Origin: Gemmatimonadota bacterium
GTDB lineage: Bacteria; Latescibacterota; UBA2968; UBA8231
DNA: 64,000 nucleotides
NCBI GenBank assembly: GCA_009840005.1
Contig: VXOR01000091.1
Span: forward strand, 33,696-97,695
Direction: 5' to 3'
Of this stretch, positions 7,967 through 15,869 are shown piece after piece; the first letter of the stretch is position 1, and each line of letters opens with the position of its first letter. Made by a program: the position numbers and the translations under genes. The notes under the pieces are model-generated. The model had not been told where the DNA came from and searched no databases. It saw nothing but the letters and a program-made list of their open reading frames with translations.

Positions 7967-8356
7967 TCAACCTGCGTCCACCGCGTTTTTCTTCCACACA
8001 TGGTAAAACAGATTCGCCACGAGGCACATAGCGAGGATGGTTAAATACGCGCTTATGGTGCCTATCTCTTTCTTAAGAATGGCAAATACAGCATTGGTGA
8101 CAATCAACGCCGCGTACAGCACAAGGGTATGTCGCCACTCAAAGTTCCAACGGTCCATCGTACTTCCTTCTTGTGTCGTCGCTTTTTTCTTTCGCGCATG
8201 GTAAAGCACCTGAGGAGATAGGACGAGTACGCAGAGGATCAAATACGCGCTTATGAAACCTATCTCTTTCTCGAGCAGGGTCATCACACCATTGACGATG
8301 ACCAAGGCTGCGTATAATCCGAAAAAATGCCACCACTCAAAATTCCAACGGTCCAT
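7967..8356 (-). CDS. Tandem-duplicated small membrane protein
   Basis: 129 residues from ATG at 8356, preferred because AAGGAG ends 8 bases upstream; a GTG 9 bases earlier is in frame. The protein is two homologous halves of about 65 residues, each starting MDRWNFEW, with two predicted membrane helices and the shared core KEIG.ISAYL in each (so four helices in total). The second half begins with its own ATG preceded by AAGGAAG, as if two adjacent genes had fused or one had duplicated in frame. Family unknown. It lies between creatininase and the RraA-like gene in one transcription unit. Confidence 0.7.
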   Translation of the reverse strand: MDRWNFEWWHFFGLYAALVIVNGVMTLLEKEIGFISAYLILCVLVLSPQVLYHARKKKATTQEGSTMDRWNFEWRHTLVLYAALIVTNAVFAILKKEIGTISAYLTILAMCLVANLFYHVWKKNAVDAG

Positions 8357-8399
8357 GGCACCCACTCCTTATTCATGTGGTTCCAATATGCGCGTCACG

Positions 8400-9212
8400 T
8401 CAATGCTGGTCGCGGCGCGGCAAGATCGGCTGATTCTTCAACTCGCGGATTAGCTCTACAAGCCCCTCAGTCGCCGCTGCTAAAAATTTCTCGCCCTTTT
8501 CCTTGGTAGCTTTAGTCGCGTCGCCCATAACCCCGCTGCCCGTCTGTTGGCTCCAGTAGGGTATCAGCCGTGCACCCGATCCCTCGGGGTGCGTGCCACC
8601 CAACAGGTCGGTGCGAAAGCTGGGCGACAGCGGCGAGCGCTCGTCAACGGCCTTGTCCATTTCGACGAGTTCCGGCTTGAGCGCCAAGTAAAGCGAGGTC
8701 TCGTATTCGCCAGCGTGCGAGGTGCCCCCGTAGGACGAGTCGCGCAGTTCGTTGCCCACAGTCTTGGCACGGCGTATATCCCAGTGATTGACCGAGGCGC
8801 AGAGAATCTGGCCCTCGTATTCGAGAACAGTGAGGCGGGCCGCTAGGTCGAGCGGCGAGGTGTTGGAGCCGTGGCCATTGACGATGAGGATGCGCTTAAA
8901 GCCGTGGTGGGCCAAGCTGCAACACACGTCCTTGACGTAGCGGATAAAGGTGTCCCACGTAATGGTCAAGGTGCCGTGGAAATCCATGTGGTGCGGGCTA
9001 TAGCCGTGGGTGACGGGCGGGGCGAGCACAGCTTCTTCTGGGATGCGGGCCACAGCGCGCTCGCATATCCCGTGGCACAGCACTACGTCCGTATCCACTG
9101 GCAGATGCGGGCCGTGGTCTTCGTGGGTGGCGACGGGTAGCACGGCCACGCGGCCCGCGGCTGCGGCGTCCCGGGTCTCGTTCCAAATCATTTCAGCGTA
9201 GCGGTATTTCAC
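8400..9212 (-). CDS. Creatininase family amidohydrolase
   Basis: 270 residues from the GTG at 9212, chosen because AAAGGAGCG precedes it; the open frame upstream to 9335 encodes Cys-rich sequence unlike the family. Metal-site motifs are visible: THEDHGPHLPVDTD near residue 30, GHGSN near residue 116 and HAGEYETS near residue 170. The family includes creatinine amidohydrolase and enzymes of cofactor biosynthesis, using Zn/Mn to open cyclic amides. It is the first gene of the minus-strand cluster with RraA-like and Gfo/Idh/MocA, suggesting a catabolic role. It is divergent from ddl, with about 170 bases between them. Confidence 0.85.
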   Translation of the reverse strand: MKYRYAEMIWNETRDAAAAGRVAVLPVATHEDHGPHLPVDTDVVLCHGICERAVARIPEEAVLAPPVTHGYSPHHMDFHGTLTITWDTFIRYVKDVCCSLAHHGFKRILIVNGHGSNTSPLDLAARLTVLEYEGQILCASVNHWDIRRAKTVGNELRDSSYGGTSHAGEYETSLYLALKPELVEMDKAVDERSPLSPSFRTDLLGGTHPEGSGARLIPYWSQQTGSGVMGDATKATKEKGEKFLAAATEGLVELIRELKNQPILPRRDQH

Positions 9213-9380
9213 GGCGATTCGCTCCTTTAAGACAGTAGGATCAGCGCACGAGAACGCGGGAAGAAATACGCAATTCGCGCCGCAGGGGCAAGTTGCCGTT
9301 CCTCGACAGTTTTTGGCATCCCTTCTATATTTCAAGTAGAGTCATCTCTACTCGCAACTTAATCGAAGGAACAGCAATAC

Positions 9381-10475
9381 ATGGGTCGCAAGATACGCCT
9401 TGGTGTGCTCTGCGGCGGGCGCTCGGCCGAGCACGAGGTCTCGGTAATTTCGGCGCGCTCGATGTTGGAAGCCATCGACAAGGACAAGTACGAACTGGTG
9501 ATGATCGGCATCTCCAAGGAAGGACGGTGGCTGTCCACCGCAGACACGCAGCAGCTTCTAGCGTCCAGTCAGGTCCACGAAGATGGGCTAACGCCAGTGG
9601 CGCTGGACTATCTGGGGACGCGCTCGCTCGTGGCGCAGCGAGGCGATGGGCAGGACCAAGTCCTCGACATAATCTTCCCCCTTCTGCACGGTCCCTACGG
9701 CGAGGACGGCACCGTGCAGGGTCTGATGGAACTGGCCAATGTAGCCTATGTAGGAGCCGGAGTCGTCGGCTCGGCCGTGGGCATGGACAAAGAGCTGATG
9801 AAGCGGGTCTTCAAGGCCGAGGGATTGCCGCAGGTGGACTACCAAGTAGTGCGGCGCAGCCGTTGGGAAAAAAACCGCGCCGGGATGTGTGCCGAGATCG
9901 AAGCCGAGCTGGACTATCCCGTCTTCGTCAAGCCGGTGAATCTCGGTTCGAGCGTCGGAGTGAGCAAAGCCCGCGATGGTGCCGAGCTAGAGCAGGCCAT
10001 CGACGAAGCAGCGCAATACGACTACAAGATCGTGGTCGAGGCCGAGGCGAGCGGCTGCCGCGAAGTCGAGGTGGCGATTTTGGGCAACGAGTCGCCAGAA
10101 GCGTCCATCACCGGCGAGATCGTGCCGGGCAACGACTTTTACGACTACAACGCCAAATACATTGACGACAATTCCGATCTAATCATTCCAGCGCGTATCT
10201 CGCCCGCCACCCAAGAAGCCGTGCGCGAGCTGGGCATCCGGGCCTTTCAGGCGATAGAAGCCTGGGGGTTGGCGCGGGTAGATTTCTTCGTGCGTGAGAG
10301 CGACGAGGCGATTTTCGTCAACGAGATCAACACCATGCCGGGGTTTACGCCCATTAGCATGTATCCCAAGTTGTGGGAGGCGAGCGGCGTGAGCTACGGT
10401 GAGTTGATCGACCGCTTAGTTCAGTTGGGAATCGAGCGGCACGAAGACAAGCAGAAGACGAAGACGGCCCGGTGA
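9381..10475 (+). CDS. ddl: D-alanine--D-alanine ligase
   Basis: 364 residues, ATG with GAAGGAA upstream. Makes the D-Ala-D-Ala dipeptide for peptidoglycan in the cytoplasm with ATP. Ddl landmarks are present: GGRSAEHEVSVISA near residue 12, LHGPYGEDGTVQG, FVKPVNLGSSVGVSKA (ATP-grasp lid), and EINTMPGFTPISMYP near the C-terminus, which contributes Mg ligands and the Ser/Tyr pair of the substrate site. Length fits the family. The Arg/Lys-rich last ten residues are an extension with no clear role. Confidence 0.95.
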   Translation: MGRKIRLGVLCGGRSAEHEVSVISARSMLEAIDKDKYELVMIGISKEGRWLSTADTQQLLASSQVHEDGLTPVALDYLGTRSLVAQRGDGQDQVLDIIFPLLHGPYGEDGTVQGLMELANVAYVGAGVVGSAVGMDKELMKRVFKAEGLPQVDYQVVRRSRWEKNRAGMCAEIEAELDYPVFVKPVNLGSSVGVSKARDGAELEQAIDEAAQYDYKIVVEAEASGCREVEVAILGNESPEASITGEIVPGNDFYDYNAKYIDDNSDLIIPARISPATQEAVRELGIRAFQAIEAWGLARVDFFVRESDEAIFVNEINTMPGFTPISMYPKLWEASGVSYGELIDRLVQLGIERHEDKQKTKTAR

Positions 10476-10500
10476 AACTAGGTTTTGCGATCTATTGCGC

Positions 10501-10601
10501 TGTCATTCTGAGCGCAGCGCAGCGAAGTCGAAGAATCTCCTACCGGCGAGTCTGGGGAGGTAACAGATGCTTCGTCAGCCTACGGCTTCCTCAGCATGAC
10601 A
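10501..10601. repeat. Dispersed hairpin repeat (copy 1)
   Basis: Left arm 10501-10543 begins TGTCATTCTGAGCGCAGCG; an inverted arm at 10563-10601 ends CTCAGCATGACA. The two arms could fold into a hairpin. Related sequences occur at 23145-23242 and 42304-42340. It lies in the ddl-DUF445 gap. Confidence 0.7.
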
Positions 10602-10625
10602 TGCGGGATCCCGACAGTATGCACA

Positions 10626-10655
10626 TTCTGTGTCCATCTGCGTCCATCTGCGGAT
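10626..10655 (+). repeat. Short dispersed repeat (copy 1)
   Basis: A 30-base segment containing CATCTGCGTCCATCTGCGG that recurs with few changes at 15621-15650. It immediately precedes the DUF445 start. Function unknown. Confidence 0.6.
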
Positions 10656-10658
10656 AAT

Positions 10659-11384
10659 ATGCTTGCGAATCGATCTATGAAAAAAGTGCGCTGGGAAAAA
10701 GGCAACGTCAGCAACCTGATTTCGCTTGCCCTGCTGGTAGCGGGCCTCTGGGGGCGCGTCGAGGGAGTCAATGGCAGCGACTGGGTCCTGGCGGTTGGAT
10801 TGTTTGGCTTTGCCGGCGGCACGACCAACTGGTTGGCAGTAAAGATGCTCTTCGACCGGGTGCCCCTGCTGTACGGGTCGGGGGTGATCCCAGCGCGATT
10901 TCGCGCCATCCGGGAAGCGGTCAAAGACGCCATCATGCGCTACTTCTTCGACGAGGAGTATCTAGAGCGATTCTTCGCCGAGCGGATGGCCGGAGACGAT
11001 GTGGGAGAAAAGGTGCAAACGGTGCTGGCGTCCGACGAGGTTGACGCGATCATCGACCGCAAGCTCGAAGAGTTGGCGGAATCGCCGCAGGGGATGATGC
11101 TCCAGTTGGTGGGGACACAGACGGTCAAGCCACTGGTCAAGCAGTTCGTAATTGGGTTCGGAAGCGAGATTGCGCCGCTTTTGGCCGGCGAAGCAGGCCC
11201 TGACGTCAGCGCCATGCGGACACAGGTTGACGAGCTGCTGGAGACCAAGCTAGAGGAATTGACCCCCGACCGAGTCAAGGAGATGATGGAGGAAGTAATC
11301 CGCGAGCACTTGGGCTGGCTAATCGTCTGGGGCAATGTGTTCGGCGGCACTATTGGACTTTTATCTAAAGCACTGGGGTATTAA
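10659..11384 (+). CDS. DUF445 family membrane protein
   Basis: About 241 residues if started at the ATG 10659; ATG 10677 is equally possible, and neither has a strong ribosome site. Codons further upstream fall in a dispersed repeat and were excluded. Two N-terminal membrane helices (ISLALLVAGLWG and DWVLAVGLFGFAGG) bracket the family signature TNWLAVKMLF near residue 46, followed by an amphipathic alpha-helical region. DUF445 proteins (YheB/YjiN type) are inner-membrane proteins of unknown function. The SDR gene follows after 2 bases, so they are likely co-transcribed. Confidence 0.8.
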   Translation: MLANRSMKKVRWEKGNVSNLISLALLVAGLWGRVEGVNGSDWVLAVGLFGFAGGTTNWLAVKMLFDRVPLLYGSGVIPARFRAIREAVKDAIMRYFFDEEYLERFFAERMAGDDVGEKVQTVLASDEVDAIIDRKLEELAESPQGMMLQLVGTQTVKPLVKQFVIGFGSEIAPLLAGEAGPDVSAMRTQVDELLETKLEELTPDRVKEMMEEVIREHLGWLIVWGNVFGGTIGLLSKALGY

Positions 11385-11386
11385 AA

Positions 11387-12193
11387 ATGAGTCAATGGAA
11401 TTTGCACGGCGAAGTAGTAGTAGTCATCGGCGGCACCGGCGTATTGGGCGGGGCAATGGCCCAGGGATTGGCCGAGGCTGGAGCCTCCGTAGCAGTGTTG
11501 GGACGAGACCACGAGCGGGGGCATAAGCGAGTTGCGGCGATAAAGGCCGCAGGAGGCACGGGCGTTTTCGCCGCTTGCGACGCCACAGACAAAGCGTCGC
11601 TCAAGGCCGCCCACGAAGCGGTCGTCGCAGCATTGGGTCCCGTCAACGTGCTCCTCAACGCAGCCGGCGGTAATCAGCCGCAGGTGACCCTGAGCGACGA
11701 CCTAGACTTCGCCGCGATAGCAACCGACGATTGGCAGCGCTGTTTCGACCTGAACTTGGGGGCTGGCGCGCTGTTGCCCTGCCAAGAATTCGGATCGGCC
11801 ATGGCCGCACAGGGCCGGGGCAGCATCGTCAACATCGCCTCAATCGCCGCCCACCTGCCGGTTTCACGGGTGGTGGCGTACTCCGCAGCCAAAGCAGCCG
11901 TATTGAACCTAACCCAGTTCCTCGCGCGCGAGTGGGCCGACAAAGGCGTGCGGGTCAACTCCATCACCCCGGGCTTTTTCCCCGCCGAGCAGAACCGCCG
12001 CCTGCTCTTTGAAGACGACGGCACCCCAACCGAACGCGGCCAACAAATCCTCTCCCACACGCCCATGGACCGCTTTGGCCGCCCCGAGGAACTGATCGGC
12101 GCAGCGGTGTTCCTCGCGTCGGACAAGGCCAGCGGCTTTGTCACCGGCACGGATATCCGCGTTGATGGGGGATTTTTGGCGACGACGATTTAA
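11387..12193 (+). CDS. SDR family oxidoreductase (mannonate-oxidoreductase-like)
   Basis: 268 residues. NAD(P)-binding GGTGVLGGAMAQ at about residue 15, NAAGG at about residue 92, and the catalytic Ser...Tyr-x-x-x-Lys in YSAAKAAV. The FFPAEQNRRLL segment after the PG motif is characteristic of SDRs annotated as D-mannonate oxidoreductase. With two UxuA-like genes elsewhere in the window, a fructuronate/mannonate step is plausible but inferred. Its last 70 bases recur twice downstream (12719-12792 and 15828-15866). Confidence 0.8.
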   Translation: MSQWNLHGEVVVVIGGTGVLGGAMAQGLAEAGASVAVLGRDHERGHKRVAAIKAAGGTGVFAACDATDKASLKAAHEAVVAALGPVNVLLNAAGGNQPQVTLSDDLDFAAIATDDWQRCFDLNLGAGALLPCQEFGSAMAAQGRGSIVNIASIAAHLPVSRVVAYSAAKAAVLNLTQFLAREWADKGVRVNSITPGFFPAEQNRRLLFEDDGTPTERGQQILSHTPMDRFGRPEELIGAAVFLASDKASGFVTGTDIRVDGGFLATTI

Positions 12194-12206
12194 ATTTGTA
12201 GTCGGC

Positions 12207-12443
12207 ATGGATTTTGAAATTCTCGGTGAAATTACGCATATCGAACCAATTGCCAGAGGGCCAGGAGTTCGCGCTCGCGTCCGATTAAACAAATTTTACG
12301 GCCAAGGTAGATGGCGTAAACTCAAGGGAGTCGCGCAGGTTCGCCTACTTGATGGAACAATTCGCCTTGCCGAAATTCATTGGTATGAAGCCCACGGCAT
12401 AGGCCGAAAGGAATTCAAACTCAAACTTCCTTTCCTTGGGTAA
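12207..12443 (+). CDS. Small protein of unknown function
   Basis: 78 residues from ATG at 12207, the first start after the SDR stop; the same frame is open upstream but overlaps the SDR gene. The sequence is basic and beta-rich (ARVRLNKFYGQGRWRKLKG, then VRLLDGTIRLAEIHWYEAHG), as seen in short hypothetical proteins found beside toxin-like pairs. No catalytic motif. It overlaps the next small gene's frame and both lie between two copies of the SDR 3' end, so they may have arrived as a cassette. Confidence 0.6.
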   Translation: MDFEILGEITHIEPIARGPGVRARVRLNKFYGQGRWRKLKGVAQVRLLDGTIRLAEIHWYEAHGIGRKEFKLKLPFLG

Positions 12444-12450
12444 TTCTACA

Positions 12451-12681
12451 GTGAAGAAAAAAACATCACAGTTTGCGATTTGTCTCAACAACGAAGGCTA
12501 TGAGGCTTCTCTTGAAGTAGGAAAAGTGTATCGCGTAATTCCCGACCAAGAGGCGGCTGCTCACGGGTACATTCGCATGGTGGATGAAAGTGGCGAAGAT
12601 TACGCATTTGATGCCGACCGCTTTTACAAGGTCGAATTCCCACCCCCGGTTGAAGCAACGCTAGACGCTGCTCTGCACTAA
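12451..12681 (+). CDS. Small conserved protein of unknown function
   Basis: 76 residues from GTG at 12451 (a TTG 15 bases earlier is possible). The sequence FAICLNNEGYEASLEVGKVY followed by a DESGEDYAFDADRFYKVEFP-like end resembles a family of short proteins common in cyanobacteria and other environmental bacteria, with an SH3-like beta pattern; function unknown. It is coupled to the preceding 78-aa gene and sits in the same bracketed cassette. Confidence 0.6.
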   Translation: MKKKTSQFAICLNNEGYEASLEVGKVYRVIPDQEAAAHGYIRMVDESGEDYAFDADRFYKVEFPPPVEATLDAALH

Positions 12682-12718
12682 GGCATCACTGTCGGGTCAG
12701 TTTTACCTATCTAGCAGC

Positions 12719-12792
12719 CCGATAAACCGAGCGGCTTCGTCACCGGCACGGACATCCGCGTTGACGGGGGATTTTTGGCGACGACGATTTAA
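12719..12792 (+). pseudogene. Second copy of the SDR gene 3' end
   Basis: Encodes PSGFVTGTDIRVDGG plus FLATTI and a stop, the same 22 C-terminal residues as the SDR gene at 12122-12193. Differences between the two copies are almost all silent (Asp, Lys, Phe codons) apart from one Ala-to-Pro change, so this is a fragment of a diverged homologue and not a fresh duplication. No start or upstream SDR sequence is present. Confidence 0.85.
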
Positions 12793-13157
12793 GAAATATC
12801 TTCGATGACGTCTGGCTCAGGCATCTGTGCAAATTGGACGGCCTTGATCGTCGCAGTCCCTTCGAGCAAGGCTCGAGCCAGACGGTGACCGCCGTCCATC
12901 AGACGACCGTTCTCGTTTATAATAACGGGGCATTCGGTGTTGGTCTCGTTGATCCGTTTGCAGTGAGCGGCCACCTCTCGGATGGTCGGCGTACGACCCG
13001 TGCCAAACCAGCAGTCCTGGTCCAGTTCCTGAAAACTCTCCACCTCGATTTCAAATTCAGGTAGGTCTTGGGCTAGCTTCCATAGCCGATCCGTGTACCA
13101 GATGTACCGCTTACCCTTGATTTCCGTCGAGTGGGTTTGTCGTTTACGCCTCTGCAA
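12789..13157 (-). CDS. Small ParB-like nuclease-domain protein
   Basis: 122 residues. The segment PVIINENGRLMDGGHRLARA (residues about 77-96) matches the core ParB/Srx motif (usually I.DGHHR), here DGGHR. No HTH domain follows, so it is a stand-alone short version rather than a chromosome-partition ParB. Its stop overlaps the SDR remnant on the opposite strand. Such stand-alone proteins are frequent in mobile regions; function unknown. Confidence 0.65.
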   Translation of the reverse strand: MQRRKRQTHSTEIKGKRYIWYTDRLWKLAQDLPEFEIEVESFQELDQDCWFGTGRTPTIREVAAHCKRINETNTECPVIINENGRLMDGGHRLARALLEGTATIKAVQFAQMPEPDVIEDIS

Positions 13158-13214
13158 TGCTTCTCTCCTTTTGGCTTTCGCTTAACGTTCTCGGCACTCA
13201 CGAACCCGCACCGC

Positions 13215-13595
13215 TCAATCGTCAATCGAAAATGGCGTTCCTTGATGGAACCTCAGCTTCCAACCACCAGATGACCGCGTCCAGATTGAGCTCCTTCGTG
13301 CCTCCTCGATATTTTCGCCATAGGTGACGACACTATTGTACGTTACTTGGGCAACACCTTCACAAAGAAGACGCGCATCAAAGGCTGGAAGTGGAATCAC
13401 CGCTTCTATGGGCGTTGGAGGTACCGAAAGCGTGTCGGCGCGCTGGTAGATACGCCCGGACCTTCCAAACTCGAAAAAGTCCTCGGCGATGACTTCCTCC
13501 ATTCTCGATACGTCGAAACGCGTTTCCGCTCGCCACAATTCTTCTTCCAAGCGCTGTAAGAGTTGCCGATCTTCGGCCGTAAGTTCAGTCTCCAT
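13215..13595 (-). CDS. DUF4440/SnoaL-like (NTF2 fold) protein
   Basis: 126 residues from ATG at 13595, with GAGAGG upstream; a further 14 codons are open but unlike the family. LEEELWRAETRFDVSRMEEV, then DFFEFGRSGRIY and a C-terminal WTRSSGGWKLRFHQGTP segment match the DUF4440 group of small NTF2-fold proteins. Members are varied enzymes or binding proteins, often found with general metabolic genes. No specific substrate can be given. Confidence 0.7.
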   Translation of the reverse strand: METELTAEDRQLLQRLEEELWRAETRFDVSRMEEVIAEDFFEFGRSGRIYQRADTLSVPPTPIEAVIPLPAFDARLLCEGVAQVTYNSVVTYGENIEEARRSSIWTRSSGGWKLRFHQGTPFSIDD

Positions 13596-13638
13596 CGATG
13601 GTTGGTCCTCTCTGTTTCTATTCGATCCAATCAGCACC

Positions 13639-14436
13639 TCACACGGTGGTTATAGGCTGTAGGAGATCCCTCGCTTCCGCAACATTCAGCGGTCTAGATT
13701 TACCCATAAAATCCCCCATTAACCACTGGTGACGCGTCATGACAAGATCCACCAAAGCGGGAGAAAACTCCCCGCCGCTAAAATCCGTGAACGCGACACT
13801 GCCAGTGCCGACCCCGATCACATTAGCTGCACGAACATCCCGATGGCAAAAGATCCAAGGGACGCTTGCGTCAAGAGCCGCTGTATGGCTGCTTTCCAGT
13901 AGTTGCGCTAATTCGTGCACTGGCTGTGCGATTTCCTCATCAAGCCGACCGATCGCACTGGAAAGGCGACCTTGCGCCCAGCGATGGACAGGTCGCTCGC
14001 GCACCGGCTGTTCCTGAAATAATCCGGCAGCTTTGTGAATGCTCGCAAGAACCTTGCCCGCCTTCTTCAGATAGTCGAGATGGCGAGAATCTAACGGCTG
14101 GCCTAAAAGCAGGCCCCCCAAGGAGACTGTATAATCCCGATATGGAACTGAGAATTCGCCGTTAAGAGTTGGTACAGTCTTGGGAACTGGTGCTCCCGAA
14201 GATGAAAGGTGGTCCACAAATCGAACGATCAACTCTGGCGGAGAGGGACCATCCCACCCCGGATTGGTGCGAAGAACAGAATTTCCTTGCGCGCTGCGCA
14301 CAAAATGGACGTTCCTCGAAGTAGGCCTTTCCACTTGAACGGCTGCGATACCCCAGTGCTTCCAGAGAATGTCTGCAGCTTCCTCAGTCGTCACCATCGG
14401 TGACGTAGATTCTCGATCACGGGGGAATGAAGTCAT
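13639..14436 (-). CDS. Aminoglycoside phosphotransferase-like kinase
   Basis: 265 residues. FCHRDVRAANVIGVGTGS around residue 195 corresponds to the catalytic loop of the APH/choline-kinase family (usually HGDLHPGNVL), with His-Arg-Asp retained; VAFTDFSGGEFSPALVDL corresponds to the metal-binding DxD region, with Asp kept. The N-lobe is short but present. A phosphotransferase for a small molecule is likely. A resistance role is not supported by the sequence. Confidence 0.65.
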   Translation of the reverse strand: MTSFPRDRESTSPMVTTEEAADILWKHWGIAAVQVERPTSRNVHFVRSAQGNSVLRTNPGWDGPSPPELIVRFVDHLSSSGAPVPKTVPTLNGEFSVPYRDYTVSLGGLLLGQPLDSRHLDYLKKAGKVLASIHKAAGLFQEQPVRERPVHRWAQGRLSSAIGRLDEEIAQPVHELAQLLESSHTAALDASVPWIFCHRDVRAANVIGVGTGSVAFTDFSGGEFSPALVDLVMTRHQWLMGDFMGKSRPLNVAEARDLLQPITTV

Positions 14437-14462
14437 GACTCTTGCTGTTTTATGTAGACCAA

Positions 14463-15236
14463 TCAGGCTTTCTTCCTGCGAAATGCTAAAGCAGTTTCGT
14501 AGTGCTTGATGATCGATCCTCCGTAGTTCTTGTTTATCAGGTCAGCGATACCATCAAATAGATGCAGGCGATTGAATTCGGGTAGCGCGATGTGGTCAGA
14601 ATAAGTGCCAATGAGCTTGATGTACTGTTCCGCAGAATAGTTTGCTGTCCACGCGTACACTCGGTGGATAGGATCGGCAAAAGCGGCAGTTCCGGGTTCT
14701 GGAGACTCTGATGTCGTCGGATTACTGGGATCTCGAGGGGAATCTGAAACTACATAATGCTCGCTGTAAACTTCCTGGACTTCCACAAAGAAACCTTCGT
14801 CTTTTTTTACGTGCTGGTTGAAAAAGATGGCCAATGATCCCTTAGACTTCAGGGCGTCACGGGCTCTAATGAATCTGACTCTTGGACTCACCCAGTGGAA
14901 TGCAGTCGCGGCGATCACAAGGTCAAACTTGCTGGCCGAGTCCCAGTCTTCGAAAGGACACAGGACGAAGCGAACGTTCTTGTGGTTGTTGAGTCGTGCC
15001 CTCGCAATCTCGAGCAAATCTTGGCCAATATCCAAACAGGTCATTTCGCAACCGAGGGTGGCAAATAATCTCGACGCCTGTCCGGTTCCACACCCGACTT
15101 CCAAGATTTTTCCGTTTCCATCCAGTCTGGAGAGATCCAAGACATCCCTGACAAGCTCATCAGGGTATCCGGGCCTCACTTCGTCATAGAGTGAGGCAAC
15201 GGTATTGAAAGTGGTTTTTAGATCAGGACGGGGCAT
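14463..15236 (-). CDS. Class I SAM-dependent methyltransferase
   Basis: 257 residues. Motif I ILEVGCGTGQASRLF near residue 44, acidic loop CLDIGQDLLEIARARL, and AATAFHWVSPRVRF corresponding to motif IV-V of the UbiE/Methyltransf_11 group. Substrate unknown. Base composition looks lower in GC than ddl or htpG, in line with acquisition as part of the 12.8-15.8 kb patch. Its ATG lies within 90 bases of a gap with no strong features. Confidence 0.75.
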   Translation of the reverse strand: MPRPDLKTTFNTVASLYDEVRPGYPDELVRDVLDLSRLDGNGKILEVGCGTGQASRLFATLGCEMTCLDIGQDLLEIARARLNNHKNVRFVLCPFEDWDSASKFDLVIAATAFHWVSPRVRFIRARDALKSKGSLAIFFNQHVKKDEGFFVEVQEVYSEHYVVSDSPRDPSNPTTSESPEPGTAAFADPIHRVYAWTANYSAEQYIKLIGTYSDHIALPEFNRLHLFDGIADLINKNYGGSIIKHYETALAFRRKKA

Positions 15237-15306
15237 AATTTGGGTTTAGCAGCCAGCCAAGCCCGAGCCGGGGGTGCGTGTTAGCTGAAGTGATTTTTAT
15301 TTACTC

Positions 15307-15579
15307 TCAATGATCTGTTATTGCTTCAAATATGTTGTCTCTTGAGAGCATTCGCGGCAAGGTGACTCTAGTCCATATTGCCTGATTAACACTGACCCCA
15401 GGTGTATTCAGTTTTCCATCTTCAAAATCTTCCAGATAGAAATAGAGATAGTGGTTGTTTTTAAAAGGGCTGTCTGCAAAACTTCGATAGGGCATGTAGC
15501 TCTGAAAATCGGTCTGTGTGTACGCGGTACTTGCTATCATAGGAATTAGGAGTGCCGCATATATATAGCAATGCGGCAT
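15307..15579 (-). CDS. Truncated secreted protein (N-terminal fragment)
   Basis: 90 residues from ATG at 15579; the 39 codons upstream fall in a dispersed repeat and were dropped. The first 22 residues form a signal peptide (YIYAALLIPMIASTAYTQ). The mature part YLYFYLEDFEDGKLNTPGVS resembles the start of larger secreted proteins that carry C-terminal anchors, and the frame ends abruptly after 60 more residues, so this is probably a remnant. Function unknown. Confidence 0.5.
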   Translation of the reverse strand: MPHCYIYAALLIPMIASTAYTQTDFQSYMPYRSFADSPFKNNHYLYFYLEDFEDGKLNTPGVSVNQAIWTRVTLPRMLSRDNIFEAITDH

Positions 15580-15620
15580 GATTTGAATGATTCTATATGT
15601 GGATCGTCTTGTGCATCCTA

Positions 15621-15650
15621 TTCTGCGTCTATCTGCGTCCATCTGCGGAT
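15621..15650 (+). repeat. Short dispersed repeat (copy 2)
   Basis: Matches 10626-10655 over about 30 bases including ATCTGCGTCCATCTGCGG with a few changes. Just upstream of the truncated secreted-protein gene. Confidence 0.6.
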
Positions 15651-15827
15651 CACCTTGCAAATGATGTAAGATTGCTATATGAATCCTCACCAGCAATAAC
15701 TCCTTGCGGTATTCTTTAAGTCCATTTCAGCTAACAGCTTGTACCTGAACAAGTAATTAAGGTAACAGCCGCTATATGCGAAGCTACGTCCCTTGATGCA
15801 CAGTCGCAATCGCAACGAGCGGCCAGA

Positions 15828-15866
15828 TTGACCGGCACGGACATCCGCTTGGCGACGACAATCTAA
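15828..15866 (+). pseudogene. Third, degraded copy of the SDR gene 3' end
   Basis: Reads LTGTDIRLATTI followed by stop in the same order as the SDR C-terminus, but lacks the VDGGF codons. It abuts the stop of the opposite-strand geranylgeranyl-reductase gene (15870). It lies at the far side of the accessory patch that begins after the intact SDR gene. Confidence 0.75.
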
Positions 15867-15869
15867 CGC

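Noticed and set aside
13639..14436. Antibiotic resistance gene
   Set aside because: It only has the general phosphotransferase fold; no specific similarity to resistance enzymes can be read from the sequence.
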